Assembly: GCA_018806985.1 (NCBI GenBank)
Contig: JADANN010000198.1
Span: 915,501 to 979,500, forward strand
Length of the DNA: 64,000 bases
Source of the DNA: Angiostrongylus vasorum
Lineage: Eukaryota > Nematoda > Chromadorea > Rhabditida > Metastrongylidae
Direction of reading: 5' to 3'
A program made the translations under genes and the position numbers. Within the stretch, counting starts at the first letter, position 1. Each line of letters opens with the position of its first letter. Shown here piece by piece: positions 26,701 through 38,700 of this stretch. The notes below the pieces were generated by a model. The model ran no database searches. It was not told where the DNA came from and worked only from the letters and a program-made list of their open reading frames with translations.

Positions 26701-29700
26701 ACCCATAGAGAGCATGGTGAATTAAATAAAACAATCTTTTGCTCGCAGAAATTCAAATATAATCCTCAACGAATTTTATGGTGCACGTAGGATACTTGGA
26801 ACAGCCATTCGTTCGATGAAGTCAACCTATGTCGAAAATAAAGTTTCTTCATCGATAAGGTGAGCATGGGACGGCGAAGCGCAGCTTTCGTTCGCCACCA
26901 ATAAAAATTGTTCGATAGGATCTCATCCCAATAAACTATAGGCAAGAAGATAACCACTTGGCAAAGGGAGATCAGTGGTTCATGCATTTTCTTGCAGCGG
27001 AATAATCCACTATGAAACGAAACGTAAATGCTCCTAACTTTTTTCGTGCATAACCCGTCTCCATTCTTTCAACTGTTGGTATTTTCATTCACATTCGGCC
27101 TGCTGTCACACTCGAAGTGACCGCGATGAAAAAATCTTAAACGGACGATCTTCGACGTGTTCAGTTATTTGCCATTAATGTCTAATTCTGATAGTAATGT
27201 TCAATTGGTGAAGATTTTTTTGTTAGCAATCACAAGAATGCTGAGGCATAAGCAAAAAATCAGAACCCCCTGTTGGGTTTCGAACCGCCTACTATCCTTT
27301 TCCGGGGCTCACTGCACCAACCGAAGATGCCTTTGCTTTGCCGCTCTCTCAGCCGTGTTTTTTACTCTACTATCAGCAGTTGCAGTGGGCGCGTGTGGCG
27401 CACTGATGGAGGCACCCTACAACACACACATGGAATCGATCTCCGCGCCCATGGCCCACCAAGCATTCCATTCCTCCGGGCGTCGGCAAATTGGTACCGG
27501 ACTTGGCTGGGAGCATAGGAGCACTGGTTCGATACATCGGCAGCCACCTCGAGTCACTGTAAAGGCCAGATATGCATTCAATCACCTCCAAACGATGATT
27601 AATGAAGTCGAATGCATGGCGCATCCCTCAGCAATTGATCAACGTTGAGAGCTTTATCCTTGATCCTTTATCAGCAGTTACCCGCAAACGGGAGTGATCT
27701 ATGGAGGACAAATCGGCACTGAGCTCAGTCAAGATGAAGATGCAGACAAAATCAGTCTTAATTTTTAGTTACTGCCTATTCCTTTGCATAGGACTCTGCC
27801 GTAAAAAAGGATTGGCAGTAAATGAAAATTAAGACATTTTGATCTTTTATTAGCGTTTTATTGTGGAATAGCAACAACTCACCCGTTAAAATCCGAAGTT
27901 TGAGACCGCCTGAGCTCTAGAATTGTGCGCACAGTATCGGGATGGTTTCCTTCGACGGCTAAGCGAAGAGGTGTCTTACCCTCGTTGTTACTCGACCACA
28001 ACAAAACCCGGGCATCTTCTCCTCATGAAATTTATGATAATAGCTGTCGGTAAATGGATATTACTTAACAGCAAATGAGTAAATTTTGCCAGCATCCACA
28101 TGTTTAGTAATTGACAAATCGGATCTTCCTGTAGTGGCTTGGTCCAAAATATTTTGCACACCAGAAAAAAATACTATACAGCGTTACTCCGATTTTTCAA
28201 AAAGAAACGCAACAGAATGCTAATCGTCACAGTGAAGTGTAATCTATTTATACCCTGCTCTTCGACCGCCGGCTGGGGAACGATTTCTTTCGTAAAGTTA
28301 GGATTCGAACTGCTTTTTAAAAGTTTAACTAGTACCTTTCCATTTGAATTCAAGTAAGGCAATAGCTTTTCTTACTCACAAAAAAGCATACCATATTGTA
28401 GAAGCAATTTCAACGTGTTGTTACGTCCATGCAATGCGGTAATATGGTAGACAGAGTTCATTCGACTATCAGTGGTGGACCAGTCAGCACCGCTGGAGAG
28501 CAGCAGCCGGATGACGTCATCCGAGCCATGCACGCACGCCGTCAGGAGAGGTGTCATACCTTTCACGCCCTTTGACTGCAATGACTGTTTCCATACATTC
28601 GGATTTTTATGACTTCACTCTTTTTTCTGATGGCGAATTGAATTTCATTTTTTTGAAAGGTAAATAGTTTGCACTCACGTTCACAGTGGCACAATTCATC
28701 AGAAGAGCTTGAGCCGCCTGGTGGTTTTCCTTCATCGCAGCATAGTGCAGTGGGGTCAGTCCATACGCGTCTGCGGCATCGACATTCGCGCCATGTCGTA
28801 CAAGCGTGTTCACTATCGCGCTGGTATTATTGGTAGTAGTGAAACCTCTGCTGGGAGTTGAGACATCCATAAATTGCAGCGACGTACTAGACGCTGGAAA
28901 TGACAAATTCCTTTTCATACACATTTACATCTTGTTCTTTTTTGGTAAATTAAGCTATAAAACTGCAAAGTGCATGCTTATCTTTCACTGAATTTTCGGG
29001 GGCACTTTCTAACTCTTTCTGGCATTTCCTCTGATATAGCTGTGCATGCAGCATGTTGGGGGGCGCGTGTGGCGCAGTGGTCGGAGGCGCCCTGCAATAC
29101 GCATGGAATCGATTCCTGCGCCCATGGCCCACCAAGCCTTCCATCCCTCCGGGGTTGGCAAATTGGTAGCAAACTTGTCTGCGAGGATAGCAGCACTGGC
29201 TCGATACTTCGGTAGGCTGCCGCAAGTGATTGTAAAGGCAAGATATGCATTCAATCACCTCCAAACGATGCCTAATGAACTCGAATGCATGGCGCACTCA
29301 TTAGGAATTGATCAACGCCGAGAGCTTTATCTGTTATCTTTACAGCTGTGCAATATTGTGCATCTGCACGCTTATGATGCAACAATCAGATGCACCCCTG
29401 CGATCCATATGGTCGTTCCTTCAACGTTACACCTCAACCTAACCAAACCCTTCATTCCTCTGGAATCGGAAGTATCGAATGCATGGCGAACGCCTTAGTG
29501 ATTTGCTCAATACTGAACGCTTTACGCTTTTTAGCCTTATTGTACATCTTAAAGAGTGCATCTAGTCATCCAATCAATACTAAAAACTTCAACGAAGCTG
29601 AGATATTTGCAAAACTCTGGACCGCAGGTGCCTATGGTGGGGAACGAACGCGCTATTGTCCTTTCCGGGGAGTAACGCGTTCACCACCACACCATGCGGG

Positions 29701-32700
29701 TCCTTCGTTTCGCCTGTCTCTCAGCTAGTTCTATCGATCTTTTGCCATCAGCAATCACCCGTCAACGGGATTGATCTGGGGAGCCCAAATCGGCATTGAA
29801 CCCAGTTAAGCTGAGGCTATAGTTATAATCACAATTTTAGACTTTTTGCCTACTGCCTACTCTTTTTGATGGCAGGGTATATTGCGAAATATAACTTCAA
29901 CGAAGCTGAGATATTTGCAAAACTCTGGACCGCAGGTGCCTATGGTGGGGGAACGAACGCGCTATTGTCCTTTCCGGGGAGTAACGCGTTCACCACCACA
30001 CCATGCGGGTCCTTCGTTTCGCTTGTCCTGAACAGTAGGCAAAAAGACTAAAAACTTCAAAGAAGAACTTTGTTTTGATTAGATAAAGGACAAAGCATCC
30101 GTCCTGTTAACTCCCTGAGGAATAAGGACTCCATGCATTCGATTTCATCAAGTGTGGTAGAGATCACTGAACGTATATCTGGTCATTTTGCCGATATCGG
30201 AGGAATGCAGCGCTTCCGAGGCGCTGGCTAAAACCAAACATCCCGACCCTGGATGCTTTGTTCAGCACCTGTACGAAAAACCACATTGTTCTTGGGAATC
30301 GTTCCTCTATTTGAGGGCTTTCAAGTCCAAAAACAAATATGTGCAAAACGTGCTTGAAAATGCATTCTCTCTAAGCAAAAACCCATTAGAAAATTGATTC
30401 TGTATCTAAGGAATTCATATCACAACCTCTTCAGCAAGAAACTCTAGTATAAAAATAGAAATGAACACGTGAAGAGTTAGGTTCAAACTAACCATTACTC
30501 CTGGCCGAGTAATGCGCGTACGGACGACAGTATCTGGCAGACATGTGCAGTGGAGTGGTATTCGCCTTGCTCTTCACATCTGCATTCGCTCCGCGTTTCA
30601 GCAGTACCTCCACCACTTTTAAATTTCCATATTTAGCAGCATAGTGAAGAGCAGTGAACTGAAATCATGATAACGACTTATCTATTGCCTGGTGTGATTC
30701 GCAATTGAGTGAAATGTTCATTTATGCACATAGGAAGTGATTTCTTGACAGGATTTACAGAAGAAAATTAACGACTTGTAAGACAGTGGTCAACGGAGAC
30801 GAGGAACAGTTGCTAGAAAGGGCTCTCGAAGATGATGTAAAAACTTGCACAGTTATCCAACTGTGGGATCCGCATTCGGAGTTCGTTGAGTGTTGTTTAT
30901 GTTTCTCCTTCATCATGAATGTAAACAACACGAGCACATTACTAGAAAATCTGGGTGTCGTTGGATCAGCAACATTACGATGAAAGGGAACTTCTGCTGC
31001 TATAACTTATGATTTAAAAACGTTGATGTGGTTAAACAATGCGATTGTTTGGTTATATCAAATGCTGTTTCAATTGCTGTTTTTTCCTTGAACACCGCGG
31101 AATCCAACATGACGATTCCTGACCAAGTTCGATCCCAGAAGTGATGGAATGCAAAGTACGTCGAGTTTCATGGATTTCACGGATGGATTTCAACTACAGC
31201 CTCAGCTTAACTGGGTTCAACTCCGATCTGTGCTCTCCAGACCAATCCCGTTGACGGGTGATTACTGATGGCAATGATCGATAGAACTAGCTGAGAGACA
31301 GGCGAAACGAAGGAATCGCATGGTGTGGTAGTGAACGCGTTAGCCCCCGGAAAAGGTAATAGCGCGTTTGTTCGCCACCGAAGACACCTACAATTTGGAA
31401 TTTTGCAAATATCTCAGCATCATTGTGGTCCCATACATTCTAATTTCTGTTATTCTGATCAATAAATAGTGCTTGAACAAAGTTCTTGCAGTACGTTCTT
31501 AGATTGTTAAGTTAATACGATGTCGCTAAATAGGTTTATTGGGCTAACATTTCCACGTTCTCGTCTTCATGACAGCCCTATCGAGAAGAAAGCACCTGTA
31601 GACCATTGACTCGGATCCCCGGCTCTGATGAAGACCAAGACGTCGAAAGGTTGGCCGAATAAATCCACTCATCAATCTGATGTTAGCTTAACAATCCAAG
31701 AAGATATTGATTCATAGCATCGTGGTTTAATGCCGGCCGGTTCGAAAATTAGGATTCGAGCATTTTGAAAAAATTTTCGAAATATTAAAAAAAAGTTCTC
31801 TCATCTGAAATTGGACATCATTTTTCCATCAGCACAAATTTAAACATTATGGCATCAGAGCGCCATCGCGAACGTCGGGTTAAAATGGGACCGACTTCTT
31901 CTCTTCACAAATCCTTGCATTTTAAACCGTTCGCTATATCGAATTCAACTTCACAAAGAAACTTCTTACTAATCTGACCTTAAATATTCAACATATTATA
32001 TTTTTGTTAATCGACACTAAGTATTCTCAAGTTTTCGGCACTCATCAAACACTGTTTTCAGACGTATAGTAACTAACCACGGATCTGCCTCATATGAGGG
32101 ATCTCGAGCCAGATTAGTCGCGAGGCTACGTGGCGCGTCCCCAGGTGGCGGATAGGGGATTAATCGCGGACCAAAAGCGACCTTTGCTTCCCTGAGACGC
32201 AGGTGGATCCAGGGGATGGACTCCCTGTTTCTGCTGCGCCGATTTCGCACATATTTTCTGCATTTACGGGGCGTATTCATGCATGCGTGTGTGGGGGCAT
32301 TCTCGCTCACGCGGATTGTATTCTACGAGTCAATTAGGCAAAAGCCTACAATCAAGTGGCAGGGAAGTATATGGGAGGCGGTTAGGAGTAGCCTCCAACA
32401 AATAAGCTTCATTTCCACCCTTTCTGGGAGAGCCTGGCAGCCACCCGTGAGTATACCCAGCCTCCATGTTCAGAGCCCAGCAAGCTATACATGGGTATCA
32501 AATATGCAAAACACAGTAAAAAAAACGGGCCTCGTTCCTCTGACCCTCCGAAAGAGCCCCCCAATTTCGCAGCGTTGGGTAGGACGAGTACGGAGAGGCT
32601 GCTAAAATCTCAGGGCCAATGGAAGCTGCCTGGATTTCAAAGAACTATGGTGACGATCTGTACCTACAATGCACGTACACTTGCATCCGAGTCCTCGATA

Positions 32701-35700
32701 GAAGACTTGCTCATGTAAGCAAGAAGTACAAGGTACGACGTCATCGGCCTGGCCGAGACGAGACGACGCCACCCATTCAACCCGGTCTATGACACCGGAG
32801 AAGAACTGTTCCTCGGAACATGCGACAGTAGAGGAGTCGGCGGCGTCGGCGTTGTCGTCAACACGAGTTTGTCCATGAACATCGACTCATTCGAACAGCT
32901 TACAACCCGAATCGGATGTTTACGATTAAAAAGATGTTGACCAATACCGGCTTTGACAATCTTCGTCGTTTACGCGCCGACATCAAACTATGACGAAGAA
33001 GTCGAAGCGTTCTATATCGACTTGGAGAAGTTCTACAGAGAAGACCACACATTTCTCAAGGTCATCAATGGAGATATCAACGCCAAGATTGGATCAAGAA
33101 GAACGTCACATTGAGACCCACGGATTAGAACTGAACGAACAGGGTGAGCGGCTGGCTGAGTTTATCATGGCAACCAAGACAATCCATGCTAACTCACAAT
33201 TCCAGAAGCCCCATCCTCAGTGCTGGACGTGGGAGTCTCCCTAATGGAGAGTGCCATAACGAAATAGACCACATCATAGTAAATAGAAGGTTTTGCCTAA
33301 CTGATGTTGCTGTTGTCCCCAAAATTCTACACGGGATCAGACTACCGTCTCTTCGTGCAAGATTCCATTTCTCGCGCAAAGGAGAAAAAGCCGCTAAATT
33401 CAAAAACCGAAGTCCCAGAACCACCACAAACTGGGACTGATCCAATTCAATAGTCGGCTGTTGGGAAGATGCTTTTGTCGATAACAAACGACGAGGAATA
33501 CGATCGGCTCGTTCAACATCTTCACGTTAGCGCTGTGATCGCTGAGAGTCCGAAAGTCACCAAGAGAAGTCTGTCTCCAGAAGCACTCGAGCTAATACGC
33601 CAGCATGGAATCGTACGAGCTGCAGACAACCGCGAACTAACATACGAACTTGCAAAACAATGCAGACAGGCGATAAAAGAAGATTTCAAAGAGAAGAGCA
33701 GCAGTAATGGTCGAAGGTGCAGAGGCCGCGAAAAGCATTCGCAAAGCCCACCGAAGCTTCGCCAATTACAAGACCAAGATGATTGCACTCCGACGTCCAG
33801 ACAGAACAGTTACAGCGTCCAGAAAGGCAATCGAGAAAAGCATTCACGAATACTATACTAATCAGATGTCTTCGATAGCCACTTCCACCTTCCGTCACAT
33901 GAAATAAAGGAGGATGGATATGTCGCACCACCGGTTCTTCCTTCCGAAATCCGACATGCTATTTCGTCGGTGAAAATTCGAACAGCACCAGGTCCGGAGA
34001 GGATAAGATCAGAACACCTGAAGAACCTTCCGCCAGTCCTCGTAAACACACTGGCTCGGCTGTTCACACGTTACCTGTCTGAATGCAAGGTAGAAGACCA
34101 GCAAGACCATATTACTGTTCAAGAAGGGTGACCTAAACGATATCGGCAACTATCGCCCAATCTGCCTGCTGTCTGTCGTCTACAAACTTTTCACTGGAGT
34201 CATCCTAAACAGGATTGACAGAACACTGGATGAAGGACAGCCATGTGAGCAAACGTGGTTTCGAAAAGGATTTAGTACGATGGACCACATCCACACGATA
34301 ACAAGGCTCATTGAAGTATCGCGAGAGCACGAAAGACCGCTCTGTCGCACCTTCATCAATTTACAGAAGGCTTTTGATTCAACTGAGATAGAAGCAGTCA
34401 TGGAAGCCCTTGATAGTCAACGAGTCCTTACTCAGTACATAAAGATTCTTCGTAAGGTGTAGAAAAATTTCGCAACCAAGATATCACCATTCTACAACGA
34501 TATTAACATTGACGTCAAGAGACGAGTTGGGCAAGGCGATACCATGTCGCCAAAATTGTTTACCACCACCTACCAGAACGTCATGCGAAGGCTGGAATGG
34601 GATAATATGGGGAGTGAAAATCGATGGTCGGCATCATCTTCGCTTTGCTGATGATATCGTCCTTATAACACCAAACATTAGCCAAGCGGAACGTATGCTT
34701 ACCGACTTTGATAAAGCCTGTGGAAAGATTGGTCTTCAACTAAATCTCACAAAAACAATGTTCATGAAGAACGGATTGGTTTCGCATGCCCCATTCATGC
34801 TCAACGGAACGAATATCTCCGAATGCTCCAGTTATGTCTATCTAGGTCGGGAAATCAATATGATGAACGACCTAGCTCCAGAGCTGAGCAGAAGGGAAAC
34901 GAGCGGCTTGGGGTGCTTTCAAGAGCATCGAGGATGTAGTGAAGAGAACAAGGAACACCCAGACTCCGTGCCCACCCTTTTCGACTCAACGGTACTTTCC
35001 TGCCCTAACGTATGCGTCAGAAACTTGGTCGCTGCGTAAGCAGGATGAAAGCTCACTTAGCGTTATCGAACGCGCAGTCGAAAGGGCGATGCTAGGAGTA
35101 TCCCGTTTCACACAAGTAAGGGAAGGGATCCGAAGCTCCGATCTGCGTCGACGATCAAAAATCAAAGATGCCGTTCTGTACGCCAAACAATCGAAGATAA
35201 GGTGGGCCGGACACGTAATGCGTGTGAATGACAACCGATGGACAAGAGCCGTTAGTGAGTGGATTCATCGGGATGTCAAACGTACTGCAGGAAGACCACC
35301 GATCCGACGGTCAGAGTTCTTCACGAAAAAGCCTAGAGGAAAGATGTGATGCTCGACGAGTCCCTAGAGCGAGCAGAAGCCACTGGGCTACTCTTGCACG
35401 CGACAGGAAAAAACGGAAAATTTAATGGAGCCCGCTCGAGTCACTCGACGATCAACGGCACTACAGGTGATACAGGTGATAGTAACTATACACGAGCACG
35501 TGGGGCGCAGTGCTCAGAGGCGCCATACAATACGCATGGAATTGACTCCTGCTCCGCTGGCCCACCGTGCCCTCCATCCCCTCCATCCCGCCGGGTTGGC
35601 AAACAGGTACCAGACTTATATGAGAGGGCAGCAGCACTTGCTCTCGATACATCGGTAGGCCACCGCGAGTCATTGTAAAGGGCAGATACGGATTCAATCC

Positions 35701-38700
35701 CTTTCAAACGATGCTTAATGAAGTCGAATGCATAGTGCATCCCTCAAGGGTAGCTCTACACCCGGAGCTTTATCCTTTACCCTTTATAGTAACTATATAG
35801 AAAGCCAAATAGCAAAATAATTCAAGACTTACTCGGGGAATAAATGTATAGATAGAGAAGAAGTACCTGCAGAAATGTCTTGAACTAAAATAATGTTGAA
35901 TTATAGTCAATAAAATGTGCTTACACCATCCTTGTCGGATCTGTTGATGAGCTCAGGATATTCGCTAAGAACCTCCTCCACCTTTTCCACGTTGCCATCT
36001 CTGGCGTGCTGAAATAACGCTATTTTTTCTAGGTACAGTCGACTTGAATGACCGCAGTTCTGAACAAGGTGATGATGCGAAAACGTTACCTCTAGGTAAA
36101 CTTAAATTGGCAACCTCTTACAACAATACGATTAACGATACAGCAAGGTAATATTGACGCTTATTTTAGTATTACAGTACATGGTGGTAGTATAAACTAT
36201 TTTAGCCTTCAGAATACGCAGCTGAAATTTTCACACTTCGAGTAGTATGTCAATTTAAATTTTGATCTTATAGGTCTTTCGAGTTCCTTCCCAAAAAACA
36301 TTACTTGACAGTGGTCGAAAAATCGATGTTAAGTTCAGGAAAGGACCACAAACTGGAATTTTCTCTGTGCCTTCATCTGAATAGATGTCGAATTGAGACG
36401 CACAGGTGAGAATCACCCTCCAAGTCATTTATTCTTCTGCAAAGCAGTTTCCTCCCAACGGTTTACTGCCTCATCGTGACTGGGAGGTGTTCCTGGGTGT
36501 CAGGCTGTGATGTACAGCGGAAAGATTCATCCCCCGGCAGGATCTCCCAAGCTGAGAAGGAGTTCGACGTTCCTATCAGGAAACTTAGCTAAGAGTAAAC
36601 CAATACCAGGATCCACCACCGTCTTGGTATCAAAGTCGCATGGTGGTAAATCTCCCTCTGATCCACAAGGGCGGCGACTGCTTGGGGTCGTGATGACCTG
36701 AGGAAGGCATCGGATAAATTGGCTAAACTATAAAACTCCAGCCTCAACCCCACACACTAGTGTTCCCGTCTACGAAGTCGGGCAGTAAGAAAACCGCTGA
36801 GAGGCGGTCAAATCTCAGGTTGCACAGGACGTCATCGTAATTGTACAAAACGAGCAGGCGCATAACACCAGAAAGGTCTCCTAAGACGCCGACCTTCACA
36901 CTTTTATTGAAGCTGTTTACCGCATCAAATTCCCATGTTATCGCCTTACAAGAGACGAAAAGTAGGAAGACTGATAAACGCTAATTAAATAATGGAACCG
37001 TTGTCATCCGCAAAGAAACGGTTCTGTCACGAAATGTTGGAAGCGCTTGCTTTGTTGTTCACCCATCTATTTTCCAGATAGTCAACTTATACAAAATCTT
37101 ATCACCGCGCTTAGCCATTCTCCGTCTCCAACTTGCGCGTCAAAAAAATCAGTGTCATCAACTTACTCATCAACTTCTACAGAAAGCTTGATGAGAGCGA
37201 GTGGGCGCGTTTCACAACCAGGTGGAGAAAGTTACCCAAACGAAAAGTCCTGTAAATTCGTTGTTGGAGATTTCAACGCCAGACTGGTAGGAAAACGAAA
37301 TGGGGACAACGAAAATTAATATAGAATAGAAAACATCGGAATAGGAGGACAAAATAAGAATGGAAACCGTCTTGTAGGACTTCAGTTCGCAGCATGTCTC
37401 TTTTTTGGAAATTCATTTTACGAGAAGAGAGAAAATCGCCGATGGGCACGGGAGTCTCCATTCGATGGAACTAATGTGGATTGCGAAGATTCGATTCAGC
37501 CATATGCTGGAAAAGAACTCCTGTCGTGGCCCAAGAAAAACGAAACAAGTTGTGTGTAATGGAATATTTTCAATAAATTTCCCCTCTGGCAGATAAATGA
37601 AGACCCGAGCGAGGACTAGAAGCGCTTGTCGAACGAATAAAACTTGTGTCGAACTTAAGCCAGTTCCTCAAACAACAAATTCGGACCGCATCTCCATTAT
37701 CAGTAAGGAGTTGCTCGAAAAGAGAACAACACTAAAACTTGATTCCACAGTAAGACACCTAAAACGATTGATAATAAACGCCAGCTGCAGAAAAGATCTT
37801 TTCATGAGGATTTACATCGTTAAGAAAAGAATAAAGCTCGCGGAGTTGATCAATACCTGACAGATGTGAAGTTCGAGTTGCGATAGAAAGCACGAAAAGA
37901 AGCACAGCTACAGCGCAGCACAAGACCCGATAATATCATCGCCGGCTTCCAACAAGCTGGAGGCCACAAATTACATGTACTAGTCGCAACCCATAAGACA
38001 CATTACCTTCAGAAGGAGAAAATCGCAAAGCAGTGGAGAACATCGAGCACAGGCGCCCAGCCCAAGAAAGGTGGCTGAGGAGATCTTCGCAGTTATCGTG
38101 CGATATGCTTGCTGAGTGTACTTTACATACTCGTCGCAAAGATTGTCCTGTCGCGCATATCAAAGACCTTGGATAAGGCACAACTAGTCAGTAGGCAGGG
38201 ATTCCGACCGGGATTCTTCTGCATGGAACAGATCAAAACCGTGTTACGGTTCACAAACGTCAGCCAGGTGTACAACTGCTCCTTCTCCTAACCTTGAACG
38301 ATTACTAGGAAGCGTTTGACAGCGTTGAAACAAATGAAATCCTATTATCGCTCGCTGCCAAAGTGGAATCGCGCCATATAAAAGCTCTACCTGACTGTTA
38401 TCAAAATTGCACCATAAAAGTACAGCTTTTCTTTCAACCTCCTACAATACCCATAGTAAAAGTGTTCGACAAGGCGACACCATGTTGCCAAAGTTGTTCA
38501 CTGCCGCATTGCAATGGATGATGAAGTTACTCGAGTGGGAAGAAAAGAACAGACCTATTGGTGGAAAAATTCCTATCAGATCTTCGTCTCAAGAGATGAC
38601 ATCGTCACCTTTTCAAGAAACGCCACCGAAGCAGAGATGGTACTCAGTGAACTCAACGAACCGGGAAAAAAAAATTGGACTGTGCATAAATAGGGACGAA

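Noticed and set aside
28846..28893. Initial choice of the acceptor cagcagag for trpa-1 exon 5
   Set aside because: The upstream acceptor tcatttccag is a far better nematode site and is equally in phase, so the longer exon was preferred; the short form is kept only as a possible isoform.
32641..35349. Host gene for an endonuclease/reverse-transcriptase protein
   Set aside because: Motif order, premature stops and the tandem 3' tail show an inactivated RTE LINE.
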